Shown piece after piece: positions 1-9,225 of a stretch of DNA of 46,769 bases. Origin of the DNA: an uncultured Lacinutrix sp. (GTDB lineage: Bacteria; Bacteroidota; Bacteroidia; Flavobacteriales; Flavobacteriaceae); assembly GCA_937129145.1 (NCBI GenBank), contig CAKZMU010000059.1:1-46769 (forward strand), read 5' to 3'. Every line of letters starts with the position of its first letter. The first letter of the stretch is position 1. Made by a program: the position numbers and the translations under genes. The notes beneath the pieces were generated by a model that searched no databases, was not told where the DNA came from, and saw only the letters and a program-made list of their open reading frames with translations.

Positions 1-2
1 AT

Positions 3-1919
3 ATTGAAAGAATGTTTGGTGAAACCGTTGCTAAAATTGTAAACGGACTTACAAAAATATCATCATTAAAAAAAGACATGGATATTTCGCTTCAAGCGGA
101 AAACTTTCGTAAAATGTTATTGACGTTAAATGATGATGTGCGTGTTATCATTATTAAAATTGCCGATAGACTTCATAATATGCAAACCATGGATTCTATG
201 CGTGCCGATAAGCAAGTTAAAATAGCCTCCGAAACCTTATATATATACGCGCCTTTAGCACACAGAATTGGTTTATATAATATTAAAACTGAGCTTGAAG
301 ATTTAAGCTTAAAATATACTGAACCTGAGGTTTTTAAAGATATTTTAAATAAAATTCAAGACAGTAAAGAAGAACAAGATAAATACATAAACGAATTTAG
401 TGGTGTTATAAAAAATTCTTTGGATAAAGAATTGATGGACTACACTATAAAAGGACGTCCAAAATCTATTTTTTCTATTCGCAGAAAAATGCAAGTTCAA
501 GGCGTTTCTTTTGATGAAGTTTACGATAAGTTTGCCGTAAGAATTATTTATAAAAGTGAAGAGGCTAATGAAAAATTCTTTGCTTGGAAAATCTATTCAA
601 TTGTTACAGATCACTTTAGACCAAATCCCGTACGTCTTCGTGATTGGATTTCTTCTCCAAAAGGAACAGGTTACGAAGCATTACATATTACTGTAATGGG
701 CCCAAAAGGGCGTTGGGTTGAAGTTCAAATTCGTAGTGAGCGTATGAATGAAATTGCCGAAAAAGGCTATGCAGCACATTACAAATACAAGCAAAGTGAC
801 GAAAAAGAAGATAGTTTAGAAACATGGATTAATAAACTTCAAGAAGCTTTAGAAAGTCCAGATACCAATGCTGTTGATTTTGTAGAACAATTTAAACTCA
901 ATTTATATTCTAAAGAAATATTTGTTTTTACACCTAAAGGCGAATTAAAATCATTACCAAAAGGAGCAACATCATTAGATTTTGCATTTAGCATTCATAC
1001 CGAGGTTGGAATGAAAACACGTGGTGCAAAAGTAAACGGTAAATTGGTTCCGCTAAGTCACGAATTGCAAAGTGGCGATCAGGTTGATATTTTAACATCA
1101 GAATCAGCAAAACCAAACGCCAACTGGTTAGATTATGCCACAACTGCAAGATCGAGAAGCAAAATAAAATCTGCTTTAAATGAAGACAGAAAACGTATTG
1201 GTGAAGAAGGAAAAGAAATTCTTAGAAGAAAATTAAAACAACTTAAAATAACCCTTAATGAGTCCTCAACCAACGAGTTAGTAAACTATTTTAAATTAAA
1301 AACAAGTCTAGATTTATTTTATCGAGTTGGCATTGGAACAATAGACAATCCGATGCTTAAAGATTTTGCTGCCTCTAGAAGTAATGTTTTAATGAGTTTT
1401 ATCAAGAATAAAATCTCAAGAAAACAAGTCATAAAAAAGGAAGATTTAGAGAAAGATGAAGTTACTGCAAACTATGATTCGTTAGTTTTTGGAAAAGATG
1501 AAGAAAAGTTAGACTATAAATTATCGAGTTGCTGTAATCCTATTCCTGGAGATCGTGTATTTGGGTTTTTAACTGTTTCAGAAGGTTTAAAAGTACATAA
1601 AAAAAATTGTCCAAATGCGGTGAGTTTGCAATCTAATTATGCTTACAGAATAATGCCTGCAAAATGGGTAGATTCTACACAACAAGAATTTTTAGTGAAA
1701 ATTGCTATCTCCGGAATTGATCATATTGGTTTGGTAAATGATGTTACAAGTGTGGTTTCAGAAAACATGCATGTAAACATGAAAAGTTTAAGTTTTGAAA
1801 GTGATGACGGGATTTTTTCAGGAAAAATTAATGTGGTTGTAAAGAACAATACTATAATAAAAAAGCTATTAGAAAAACTTAAAAAAATTAATGGCATAGA
1901 TAAGGTTACTAGAGTGTAA
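3..1919 (+). CDS. spoT: RelA/SpoT family (p)ppGpp synthetase/hydrolase, 5'-truncated by window
   Basis: Stringent-response enzyme that makes and/or degrades (p)ppGpp in the cytoplasm. The reading frame is already open at base 3 and translates IERMFGETVAKIVNGLTK, the stretch that follows the HDxxEDT hydrolase motif in this family. The true start therefore lies upstream and roughly 100 residues are missing; the first internal ATG is at 12. Visible in order: the rest of the HD domain (KIADRLHNMQT), the synthetase domain (GRPKSIFSIRRKMQ, YDKFAVRIIY, GYEALHITVMGPKGRWVEVQ, which keep the Asp and Glu expected at the active site), a TGS domain (EIFVFTPKGELKSLPKGATS), a Cys-containing middle region (LSSCCNPIPGD) and a C-terminal ACT domain. 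An intact synthetase plus an HD domain suggests a bifunctional Rel/SpoT, but the hydrolase catalytic residues are outside the window. fur begins 26 bases downstream. Confidence 0.95.
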   Translation: MERMFGETVAKIVNGLTKISSLKKDMDISLQAENFRKMLLTLNDDVRVIIIKIADRLHNMQTMDSMRADKQVKIASETLYIYAPLAHRIGLYNIKTELEDLSLKYTEPEVFKDILNKIQDSKEEQDKYINEFSGVIKNSLDKELMDYTIKGRPKSIFSIRRKMQVQGVSFDEVYDKFAVRIIYKSEEANEKFFAWKIYSIVTDHFRPNPVRLRDWISSPKGTGYEALHITVMGPKGRWVEVQIRSERMNEIAEKGYAAHYKYKQSDEKEDSLETWINKLQEALESPDTNAVDFVEQFKLNLYSKEIFVFTPKGELKSLPKGATSLDFAFSIHTEVGMKTRGAKVNGKLVPLSHELQSGDQVDILTSESAKPNANWLDYATTARSRSKIKSALNEDRKRIGEEGKEILRRKLKQLKITLNESSTNELVNYFKLKTSLDLFYRVGIGTIDNPMLKDFAASRSNVLMSFIKNKISRKQVIKKEDLEKDEVTANYDSLVFGKDEEKLDYKLSSCCNPIPGDRVFGFLTVSEGLKVHKKNCPNAVSLQSNYAYRIMPAKWVDSTQQEFLVKIAISGIDHIGLVNDVTSVVSENMHVNMKSLSFESDDGIFSGKINVVVKNNTIIKKLLEKLKKINGIDKVTRV

Positions 1920-1927
1920 AAAAAGTG

Positions 1928-1935
1928 TAAATTTG
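1928..1935 (+). promoter_or_regulatory. Possible -7 box (TAAATTTG) upstream of fur
   Basis: TAAATTTG matches the Bacteroidota -7 consensus TAnnTTTG and ends 10 bases before the fur ATG. No TTG -33 element is visible 17-23 bases upstream, so fur could simply be read through from spoT. Confidence 0.35.
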
Positions 1936-1945
1936 CCACGAATTT

Positions 1946-2398
1946 ATGGATGCAAAAGCAGATTTAAAAAATCAAGACATAGTTAAAGGCGTATTTACTA
2001 GCTTTTTAGAAACTAACGGACACCGAAAAACGCCCGAACGTTACGCTATACTTCAAGAAATCTATAACCACAACGATCACTTCGATATTGAGTCTTTATA
2101 CCTTAGTATGAAAAACAAAAGATATCGTGTTTCTCGTGCAACACTTTACAATACTATCGAGTTACTTTTGGAATGCAAATTGGTAAGAAAACATCAGTTT
2201 GGACAAAGTCAGGCGCACTATGAAAAATCGTATTTCGACAGACAGCACGATCATGTTATTCTAACAGATACTGGAGAAGTTATCGAGTTTTGCGATCCAA
2301 GAATTCAATCTATAAAAAAAACAATCGAAGAAATTTTCGATATAGAAATTAATAATCATTCACTCTATTTTTACGGAAATAGAAAATCAACTAACTAA
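1946..2398 (+). CDS. fur: Fur family transcriptional regulator
   Basis: Metal- or peroxide-responsive DNA-binding repressor of the Fur superfamily, 150 aa, normal length. The winged helix covers roughly residues 15-95 ([16 protein letters not shown], then [20 protein letters not shown] as recognition helix). The dimerisation half follows, with the metal-site histidines [11 protein letters not shown] and RQHDHVIL. It lacks both CxxC structural-zinc motifs of typical Fur/PerR: the first position reads [15 protein letters not shown] and the second YFYGNRKS. Those cysteine-free forms are, as I recall, usual in flavobacterial Fur rather than a defect of this copy. It lies between spoT and purA on the same strand, 8 bases before purA, suggesting co-transcription. 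The metal cannot be told from sequence: iron is most likely, and zinc or peroxide sensing remain possible. Confidence 0.9.
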   Translation: MDAKADLKNQDIVKGVFTSFLETNGHRKTPERYAILQEIYNHNDHFDIESLYLSMKNKRYRVSRATLYNTIELLLECKLVRKHQFGQSQAHYEKSYFDRQHDHVILTDTGEVIEFCDPRIQSIKKTIEEIFDIEINNHSLYFYGNRKSTN

Positions 2399-2406
2399 TT
2401 TACACA

Positions 2407-3678
2407 ATGGCAGTAGATTTACTACTAGGATTACAATGGGGAGACGAAGGCAAAGGGAAAATTGTTGATGTACTCACCTCCAACTACAATATTATTGCAC
2501 GATTTCAAGGCGGTCCAAATGCAGGACACACGCTTGTTTTCAATGGCATGAAACATGTGTTACACACTATTCCGTCAGGGATTTTTCATGAGGAAGCTGT
2601 TAATTTAGTAGGAAATGGAGTTGTGATTGACCCAGTGATTTTTAAGAAAGAGCTGGAAAAATTATCTGAACAAAATGTCGATTATGTGAAAAATCTATTT
2701 ATTTCTAGAAAAGCACACTTGATTTTACCAACACATCGCTTATTGGATGCCGCAAGTGAAACTGCCAAAGGAAAAGCAAAAATTGGTTCTACTTTAAAAG
2801 GTATTGGCCCAACATACATGGATAAAACTGGAAGAAACGGTATTCGTGTAGGCGATATAGAGTTAGAAGATTTTAAAGATAAATACAGAGCTTTAGCAAA
2901 CAAACATGAAGGCATGATTGAATACTACAACGTAGATATTCAATACGATTTAAAAGAGTTAGAAACAGAGTTTTTTGATGCCATCGAAACTTTAAAAACG
3001 CTAACTTTTATCGATTCCGAAGAATACATATTTCAAGCACAAAAAAATGGAAAAGCTATACTAGCCGAAGGCGCTCAAGGCTCTCTTTTAGATATCGATT
3101 TTGGCACCTATCCTTTTGTAACTTCATCTAACACCACTGCTGCTGGTGCTTGTACAGGTTTAGGGATTGCGCCAAATAAAATTGGTGAGGTATTTGGTAT
3201 TTTTAAAGCCTACACCACACGTGTTGGCTCAGGACCTTTCCCAACCGAATTATTTGACGAAGTTGGAGAAACCATGGGACGTGTTGGTCATGAATTCGGC
3301 GCAACAACAGGACGTAGTCGTCGTTGTGGATGGCTGGATTTGGTCGCTTTAAAATATGCATGTCAAGTAAATGGTGTGACCCAATTAATGATGATGAAAG
3401 CCGATGTGTTATCTGGTTTTAAAAGTTTAAAAGTATGTACAGCTTACAAATATAAAGGAGAGGAAATCACACATTTACCTTATAACATCGAAGCGCATAA
3501 CATCACTCCTATTTATACTGAATTTAAAGGTTGGAAAGAAGATTTAACAGCCATGGAAGATGACTCAAAACTACCAAAAGAGCTAAACGATTATATTGAC
3601 TTTTTAGAAAAAGAGCTGGAAACACCTATTAAAATAGTATCTGTTGGACCAGATAGAAAGCAGACTATTTTTAGGTAA
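2407..3678 (+). CDS. purA: Adenylosuccinate synthetase
   Basis: Converts IMP + aspartate + GTP to adenylosuccinate, the first committed step to AMP, in the cytosol. The 423 aa length is typical. The N-terminal GTP/IMP site WGDEGKGKIVD is intact with the catalytic Asp13 (residues 11-21). Other conserved blocks are FQGGPNAGHTLV with the catalytic His, GIGPTYMDKTGRNGIRVGD, AEGAQGSLLDIDFGTYPFVTS, TRVGSGPFPTEL and the GRSRRCGWLDLV substrate loop. It starts 8 bases after fur and is followed by a clear intrinsic terminator at 3700-3735, so it is probably the last gene of a spoT-fur-purA unit. Confidence 0.98.
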   Translation: MAVDLLLGLQWGDEGKGKIVDVLTSNYNIIARFQGGPNAGHTLVFNGMKHVLHTIPSGIFHEEAVNLVGNGVVIDPVIFKKELEKLSEQNVDYVKNLFISRKAHLILPTHRLLDAASETAKGKAKIGSTLKGIGPTYMDKTGRNGIRVGDIELEDFKDKYRALANKHEGMIEYYNVDIQYDLKELETEFFDAIETLKTLTFIDSEEYIFQAQKNGKAILAEGAQGSLLDIDFGTYPFVTSSNTTAAGACTGLGIAPNKIGEVFGIFKAYTTRVGSGPFPTELFDEVGETMGRVGHEFGATTGRSRRCGWLDLVALKYACQVNGVTQLMMMKADVLSGFKSLKVCTAYKYKGEEITHLPYNIEAHNITPIYTEFKGWKEDLTAMEDDSKLPKELNDYIDFLEKELETPIKIVSVGPDRKQTIFR

Positions 3679-3699
3679 ACAATAAAATTAAACTAACTA

Positions 3700-3735
3700 A
3701 ACCTGTAATCAACCTAGTTGCTTACAGGTTTTTTA
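3700..3735 (+). terminator. Rho-independent terminator after purA
   Basis: AACCTGTAA (3700-3708) pairs perfectly with TTACAGGTT (3722-3730) around a 13-base loop and runs directly into TTTT. It sits 22 bases after the purA stop. Confidence 0.8.
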
Positions 3736-3803
3736 TGCTAAAAATGTATTAACTAGCAATAAAGAACTAATATAATAGTTATTTTTACCGTAAATAATAC
3801 GCC

Positions 3804-5567
3804 TTGAAGTTTTATAAATTCACATATCTACTCACAATTGTTACTTTTTTTGTTTCCACTTGCTTGTTTGCTCAAAAAAAAATTGACATAAAATACTCTG
3901 GTTTTGTTAGTATTAATGAAGAAAAAAATCCAGGAGCAAGAACTTTCACTAGAGATGATTCGCAACAAATCCACATTTTTCATGATGGTATAGATATGTG
4001 GTGTGACCAAGCGGTTTATTTTGAAAAAGAAAACTTTGTTGAAGCTTACGGTAACGTAAATATAAAACAAGGAGATTCCATTAACATGAACTCAAAATAT
4101 GTGGAGTATAGTGGCATTACCAAACTTGCGTATGCTAGTGGTGATGTGGTGTTAACCGACCCTGAATCAACTATAAAAACCGATACTTTATGGATGAACC
4201 GTGTAAGCCAGCAAGCCTTTTATAGAAGTGGTGGAACGGTAGTTAGGGATTCATCAGGTACTATTACAAGTCAAATTGGACGCTATTATATGACTAATAA
4301 AAAATACCAATTTGTACAAAATGTAAAATTGGTAAATCCTGAATATGTTATAGACTCTGACCAACTCGATTATTATTCCGAAACTGGAAGAGCTTACCTT
4401 TTTGGACCTACAACCATTACTGGAGAAACCAGTAAAATATATTGCGAACGTGGTTTTTACGATACCGAAAATGACACAGGTTATTTCTTAAAAAATTCAC
4501 GTATTGATTACGACGATAGAATCATTGAGGGCGATAGCTTATTCTTTGATAGAAACAAAAGTTTTGCATCGGCTACCAATAACATAAAAATTACCGACAC
4601 CGTTAACAAAGCGATTATTAAAGGGCATTATGCCGAGGTTTTTAGAGAAAAAGACTCAGCATTTGTGACTAATCGTGCTCTAGCAATTACAATACAAGAA
4701 AACGATTCTATCTATATTCATAGTGACACCTTAATGGTAACTGGCAAACCTGAAAATAGGATTACCAGAGCGTATTACAATGCAAAAATCTATAAATCGG
4801 ATATTAGCGGAAAAGCCGATTCTATTCATGTAAACCATAAAGAAGGATTAACACAGCTCATTAATTTAAGTCGTTTTTCGTCAAATGATAAATTTGCCAA
4901 AAAACGCACACCTGTATTGTGGAATGTTGGCAACCAAATGACAGGAGATACCATTCACCTCATTTCAAATCCTGAAACTAAAAAACTGGATTCTTTAAAA
5001 GTATTTGATAACGCTTTTATTATAAGTAATGATACGCTTGGGGATGGCTACCACCAAATGTCTGGTAAGCAATTGTTTGGTTTTTTTGAAGACAATAAAC
5101 TCAGTACGATTGATATTATAAAAAATGCGGAGTCCATTTACTACATGAGAAATGATGAGAATGAGCTAGTAGGCACCGACAAATCCAAATCTGGAATTAT
5201 TAAAATATGGATTACCGATAATGCCATTGACGAAGTACGAAAAATTAAAGATGTAGATGGTAACGTGTTTCCTGAAGGCGATTTTCCAGAAAAAGAACGT
5301 TTATTACGAGATTTTGTTTGGCGAGACGACGAACGCCCAAAAAGCGTTGAAGACCTTTTTAAAGACGACCCTCCGCTTGAACTTCCTGTCATAAAAGGAT
5401 TAGAAGACTACGTGCCTCAAGATGAGTTTTTTGATGATGCACTTATGGAGCGTGTAAAAGAATCAGATAAAAAAAGTAACTCCAAAGAAAGTAAGGCATC
5501 GAGGAAGATTCCTAAAAAGCCAAAAATTGACGATAAAGCAGATAAAAAAATCAAAAAACAACAATAA
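3804..5567 (+). CDS. OstA/LptA-like exported protein (TTG start)
   Basis: Predicted periplasmic protein of the OstA-like (LptA/LptD N-terminal) family, which handles lipopolysaccharide transport to the outer membrane. An N-terminal signal peptide ends in TCLFAQ (about residue 23). The body is the repetitive beta-taco pattern, with recurring units such as EAYGNVNIKQGDSINMNSKY, VYASGDVVLTD-like strands and GYFLKNSRIDYDDRIIEGDS. The last 60 residues are charged and Lys-rich, hence probably disordered. The start must be TTG at 3804: a stop lies in frame at 3795-3797, and the first in-frame ATG is about 80 residues in and would delete the signal peptide. The 3' end overlaps the possible aminotransferase start. 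At 587 aa it is much longer than proteobacterial LptA (about 185 aa), as is usual for Bacteroidota OstA-like proteins. The precise role is inferred. Confidence 0.8.
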   Translation: MKFYKFTYLLTIVTFFVSTCLFAQKKIDIKYSGFVSINEEKNPGARTFTRDDSQQIHIFHDGIDMWCDQAVYFEKENFVEAYGNVNIKQGDSINMNSKYVEYSGITKLAYASGDVVLTDPESTIKTDTLWMNRVSQQAFYRSGGTVVRDSSGTITSQIGRYYMTNKKYQFVQNVKLVNPEYVIDSDQLDYYSETGRAYLFGPTTITGETSKIYCERGFYDTENDTGYFLKNSRIDYDDRIIEGDSLFFDRNKSFASATNNIKITDTVNKAIIKGHYAEVFREKDSAFVTNRALAITIQENDSIYIHSDTLMVTGKPENRITRAYYNAKIYKSDISGKADSIHVNHKEGLTQLINLSRFSSNDKFAKKRTPVLWNVGNQMTGDTIHLISNPETKKLDSLKVFDNAFIISNDTLGDGYHQMSGKQLFGFFEDNKLSTIDIIKNAESIYYMRNDENELVGTDKSKSGIIKIWITDNAIDEVRKIKDVDGNVFPEGDFPEKERLLRDFVWRDDERPKSVEDLFKDDPPLELPVIKGLEDYVPQDEFFDDALMERVKESDKKSNSKESKASRKIPKKPKIDDKADKKIKKQQ

Positions 5568-6747
5568 CATTAAAACTGATTTTTTTAAATATCAAGCACA
5601 AACAACACCACATCCATTGGCTATGGAAATTTCCCATGCGGAAGGAAGTTACATTTACGACACTAATAATAAAAAGTATTTAGACTTTGTTGCAGGCGTG
5701 TCTGCTTGCCCTTTAGGTCATAGACATCCAAAAGTTATTTCTGCAATAAAAAAACAAGCTGATAAGTATTTGCATGTAATGGTGTATGGCGAATACATTC
5801 AAAAACCAGCAATTGAGTTAACAAAACTCATAGCAAAACATTTACCAGAGTCTCTAGAAAGCACCTATTTAATAAATTCTGGCACTGAAGCCATTGAAGG
5901 CGCACTTAAACTAGCACGTCGTTTTACAGGACGGTCTGAAATTATTGCTGCACACAAAGCGTATCACGGAAATACTATGGGAGCTTTAAGTCTTATGGGC
6001 TTCGAAGAGCGCAAACAACCTTTTAGACCATTAGTTCCAGATGTGAGGTTTATAACATTTAATAATCTCCAAGAATTAGAAAAAATCACCAATAAAACTG
6101 CTGCTGTTATTTTAGAAACTATTCAAGGTGGCGCTGGGTTTATTGAACCTACAAATAATTATTTACAACAAGTACAAAAACGTTGTAACGAGGTTGGGGC
6201 TTTATTTATTCTCGATGAAATTCAACCAGGAATTGGTCGTACAGGAACACTTTTTGGGTTTGAAAACTACAATTGCATTCCAGATATTGTGGTTACAGGA
6301 AAAGGTCTTGGTGGTGGTTTGCCCATTGGAGCTTTTACAGCCTCAAAAGCTATGATGGATTGCTTAAAAGACAACCCAAAACTGGGCCATATTACCACGT
6401 TTGGAGGACATCCTTTAATCGCTTCGGCTGCATTGGCAACACTTAAAGAAGTGACCTCTACCAATCTAATTCCTGAAACTTTAAGAAAAGAAGCACTTGT
6501 TCGAGAACATCTTCAGCATTCACTTATCAAAGAAATTAGAGGGAAAGGACTCATGCTAGCTGCCATTTTGCCTTCGGCAGAAATAGTTAATAATATTATT
6601 TTGCAATGTCAAGATGAAGGATTAATATTATTCTGGTTGCTTTTTGAGCCTAAAGCAATTCGTATCACTCCTCCACTTACCATATCTGATAACGAACTCA
6701 TTACAGGTTGCAAAATCATCAAAAAAGTACTGGACAACATAGCATAA
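5527..6747 (+). CDS. Class III (acetylornithine/GABA-type) PLP aminotransferase
   Basis: Cytosolic fold-type I PLP aminotransferase of the acetylornithine / 4-aminobutyrate / ornithine group; the substrate cannot be fixed from sequence. Key features, numbered from the TTG: INSGTEAIEGALKLAR (phosphate-binding loop, about 116-131), ILDEIQPGIGRTG with Asp230 contacting the pyridine nitrogen, and VTGKGLGGGLP with Schiff-base Lys259. The C-terminal small domain (IRGKGLMLAAIL, RITPPLTIS) is complete. Start choice is unusual. The only canonical start near the 5' end is TTG 5527, giving a 41-base overlap with the OstA-like gene and a Lys/Asn-rich N-terminus. Conserved sequence begins at KTDFFKYQAQTTPHP, immediately after an ATT codon at 5569 that lies one base past the OstA-like stop. 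Initiation at ATT 5569 is a serious alternative. Confidence 0.9.
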   Translation: MTIKQIKKSKNNNNIKTDFFKYQAQTTPHPLAMEISHAEGSYIYDTNNKKYLDFVAGVSACPLGHRHPKVISAIKKQADKYLHVMVYGEYIQKPAIELTKLIAKHLPESLESTYLINSGTEAIEGALKLARRFTGRSEIIAAHKAYHGNTMGALSLMGFEERKQPFRPLVPDVRFITFNNLQELEKITNKTAAVILETIQGGAGFIEPTNNYLQQVQKRCNEVGALFILDEIQPGIGRTGTLFGFENYNCIPDIVVTGKGLGGGLPIGAFTASKAMMDCLKDNPKLGHITTFGGHPLIASAALATLKEVTSTNLIPETLRKEALVREHLQHSLIKEIRGKGLMLAAILPSAEIVNNIILQCQDEGLILFWLLFEPKAIRITPPLTISDNELITGCKIIKKVLDNIA

Positions 6748-6818
6748 AACTAAACTTAAAAGTAGGAAAATTGCTGTTAATTACTTTGTTGAAAACATTG
6801 ACGAAAATCACTCAATAG

Positions 6819-6846
6819 TTTGCAATAGAATACTAATTTTATTTTG
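6819..6846 (+). promoter_or_regulatory. Weak candidate promoter for the TPR gene
   Basis: TTTG at 6819-6822 and TTATTTTG at 6839-6846 resemble a Bacteroidota -33/-7 pair. The spacer is 16 bases and the second -7 base mismatches the TAnnTTTG consensus. It lies just ahead of the ATG at 6857 in a 109-base gap. Confidence 0.3.
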
Positions 6847-6856
6847 TGAACTATTA

Positions 6857-8269
6857 ATGCCGCCTATGGAGTTTAGTCAGTTTGACGACAACAACAATCT
6901 ATCACTCACAAAATTTGAGTCCATGTTAAAAACCAATAATGTATTGTTTTTTGACTCAAATGAATTCGAGAATATCATTCATCATTATTTGGATAATGGA
7001 AAAATAGCTTTGGCTAAAAAAGCCATACATCTTGGGCTACAACAACATCCAGATTCTATAAACTTAAAATTATTTCAAGTTGAAGTATACGTGTTTGAAA
7101 ATAAGTTAGATAAAGCCGATGAAATTTTAAATAACTTATACGAAATAGAGCCAAACAACGAAGAAATCTATATTCAAAAAGCCAATATATTTTCAAAAAA
7201 CGATGAGCATCAAAAAGCCATCAATATTTTAAAAAAGGCACTTGATTTCACTCCTGAATCTGCTGATATTTATTCACTTCTGGGCATGGAATATCTTTTC
7301 TTGGATAAATTTGAAGACGCCAAATTATATTTTATCAAGTGCTTAGAGGTTGATACCGAAGATTATTCGGCACTTTATAACGTTATCTATTGCTTTGACT
7401 TTTTGGAGCAAAACAACGAAGCTATAGAATATTTAAACATATATCTTAATACAAACCCTTATTGCCAAGTGGCATGGCATCAATTGGGTAAACAATATTT
7501 TTCGATTAAAGATTACGAAAAAGCATTGGCAGCCTTTGATTTTGCGATTATTTCTGACGATGTATTTGTGGGAGCTTACCTAGAAAAAGGGAAAGTTTTA
7601 GAAAAACTATTACGTTTTGAAGAAGCTATAGAAAACTACAAAATTACGCTTGCAATTGATGACCCAACATCGTTTGCATTGCTAAGAATTGGTAAATGCT
7701 ACGAAAAACTAGACCAAAAAGAATTGGCTGTACAGCACTATTATAAAACAGTTGAAGAAGACCCTTTATTGGATAAAGGTTGGATAGCCATTACCAATTT
7801 TTACAACAAAGCTCAAAATTACCAAAAGGCACTTCATTATATCAATAAAGCTATAAATATTGATTCTGAAAATGTGATTTATTGGAAGTATTATGCGCAA
7901 ATAAATCAGCGATTAAACTTCTTGGAAGAAGCAGAACGTGGGTACAAAAAAACATTGGAACTTGGCAATTACGAATTAAAAACTTGGTTATCTAGAGCAG
8001 ATATTTTAATCCAATTAGGCGAATACGAAGCTGCTATTTTCAATCTAGAACAAACTATGGAGTTTTACCCTGACAACGAAGAAGTTCAATACCGTTTAGC
8101 GGGTTTAAATTTTATGTTAGGAAAGGAAAATGATGCCATTGTGTATTTAAACAATTCGTTGCGTATTAATCCTGAATTCTATTTTATTATCGAAGAGCTT
8201 TTTCCTGCGATTTTCTCATTAAAAACAGTACAGGAAATAATAGTAAAATATAGAAACCCTTCCAGCTAA
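6857..8269 (+). CDS. Tetratricopeptide repeat protein
   Basis: A 470 aa soluble protein made almost entirely of TPR helices from about residue 40 to 450. Repeat signatures include ALAAFDFAIISDD, EKALHYINKAINID, EEAERGYKKTLELG and NDAIVYLNNSLRINP. No signal peptide or membrane segment is seen, so it is probably cytoplasmic and a protein-protein scaffold. The N-terminus (LTKFESMLKTNNVLFFDSNEFENIIHHYLDNGKI) is a recognisable lead-in for a conserved flavobacterial TPR family, with no catalytic domain. ATG 6857 is used; an in-frame ATG at 6866 (MEFSQFDD) is an equally plausible start. It lies between the aminotransferase and the DUF368 pair on the same strand. The binding partner is unknown. Confidence 0.88.
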   Translation: MPPMEFSQFDDNNNLSLTKFESMLKTNNVLFFDSNEFENIIHHYLDNGKIALAKKAIHLGLQQHPDSINLKLFQVEVYVFENKLDKADEILNNLYEIEPNNEEIYIQKANIFSKNDEHQKAINILKKALDFTPESADIYSLLGMEYLFLDKFEDAKLYFIKCLEVDTEDYSALYNVIYCFDFLEQNNEAIEYLNIYLNTNPYCQVAWHQLGKQYFSIKDYEKALAAFDFAIISDDVFVGAYLEKGKVLEKLLRFEEAIENYKITLAIDDPTSFALLRIGKCYEKLDQKELAVQHYYKTVEEDPLLDKGWIAITNFYNKAQNYQKALHYINKAINIDSENVIYWKYYAQINQRLNFLEEAERGYKKTLELGNYELKTWLSRADILIQLGEYEAAIFNLEQTMEFYPDNEEVQYRLAGLNFMLGKENDAIVYLNNSLRINPEFYFIIEELFPAIFSLKTVQEIIVKYRNPSS

Positions 8270-8303
8270 AATTACCTAACTTTACGTTTCTTAAATTAAA
8301 GTA

Positions 8304-9221
8304 ATGCAAAGACGTTTATTAGATTACCTTATTATTTCTTTAAAAGGTTTAGCAATGGGAGCTGCTGATGCTGTTCCAGGAGTTTCAGGAGGTACAATAG
8401 CTTTTATTTCAGGTATTTACGAAGAGTTAATAAACACTATAAGTGGTGTGAATTTTTCGCTGATAACCACATTAAAAAAACAAGGTTTCAGTGCTTTTTG
8501 GAAACAATTAAATGGCAATTTTATTACTGCATTACTCATAGGAATTGTTATAAGTTTTGTATCGTTTATGAAACTTGCCAAATACCTGATAGAATACCAC
8601 CCAATACTAATTTGGTCCTTCTTTTTTGGGCTTATTGTCGCAAGTATTTATTTTGTTGGAAAGCAAATCACCAATTGGAATATTGCCACTATTGTAGCAG
8701 TTATTGTTGGAACATTAATAGCGTATTACATTACAACTATTCCTGCTTCCGATGTAAATGATAGTCCTTATTTTTTGTTTTTTGCTGGAGCTATAGCCAT
8801 ATGTGCTATGATTTTACCAGGTATTTCAGGGTCGTTCATCCTAGTCATTCTTGGAGCTTACAAAACGTTAAGTGATGCCATAGATGTTATGGATATTAAA
8901 AAATTAGCACTTTTTGTTGGTGGTGCCATTGTTGGTTTATTAAGCTTTAGTCATGTTTTAAAGTGGCTGTTCAAAACCTTTCATAATCTGACACTTGCCA
9001 TACTTACAGGATTTATTTTAGGGTCGTTAAATAAAGTTTGGCCTTGGAAAAAAGTATTGAGTTGGCGTACAAACTCAAAAGGCGAAGAAGTACCGCTGTT
9101 AGAGCAAAGTATTTCGCCTTTGTCGTTTGATGGAGACCCAAAGGTTGTATTCGCTGTTGGGTTAATGATTGTTGGCTTTTTAACAATTATTCTTTTAGAA
9201 AAAATAGGCACGAAAAAATAG
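8304..9221 (+). CDS. DUF368 (PopT-type) polyprenyl-phosphate transporter, copy 1
   Basis: Polytopic inner-membrane protein of the DUF368 family, 305 aa, about eight hydrophobic segments. Members (PopT) have been implicated in flipping undecaprenyl phosphate, the lipid carrier for peptidoglycan and O-antigen, back to the cytoplasmic face. The two family hairpin signatures are intact: GAADAVPGVSGGTIAF near residue 20 and MILPGISGSFILVILGAY near residue 170, forming an inverted-repeat pair. It is followed four bases later by a second DUF368 gene and then aroE in a tight plus-strand run. A TAACTTTAC sequence at 8277-8285 is one base off a -7 box, but no -33 element is visible. The role is inferred from the family; substrate preference is not readable from sequence. 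Confidence 0.87.
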   Translation: MQRRLLDYLIISLKGLAMGAADAVPGVSGGTIAFISGIYEELINTISGVNFSLITTLKKQGFSAFWKQLNGNFITALLIGIVISFVSFMKLAKYLIEYHPILIWSFFFGLIVASIYFVGKQITNWNIATIVAVIVGTLIAYYITTIPASDVNDSPYFLFFAGAIAICAMILPGISGSFILVILGAYKTLSDAIDVMDIKKLALFVGGAIVGLLSFSHVLKWLFKTFHNLTLAILTGFILGSLNKVWPWKKVLSWRTNSKGEEVPLLEQSISPLSFDGDPKVVFAVGLMIVGFLTIILLEKIGTKK

Positions 9222-9225
9222 GTTC

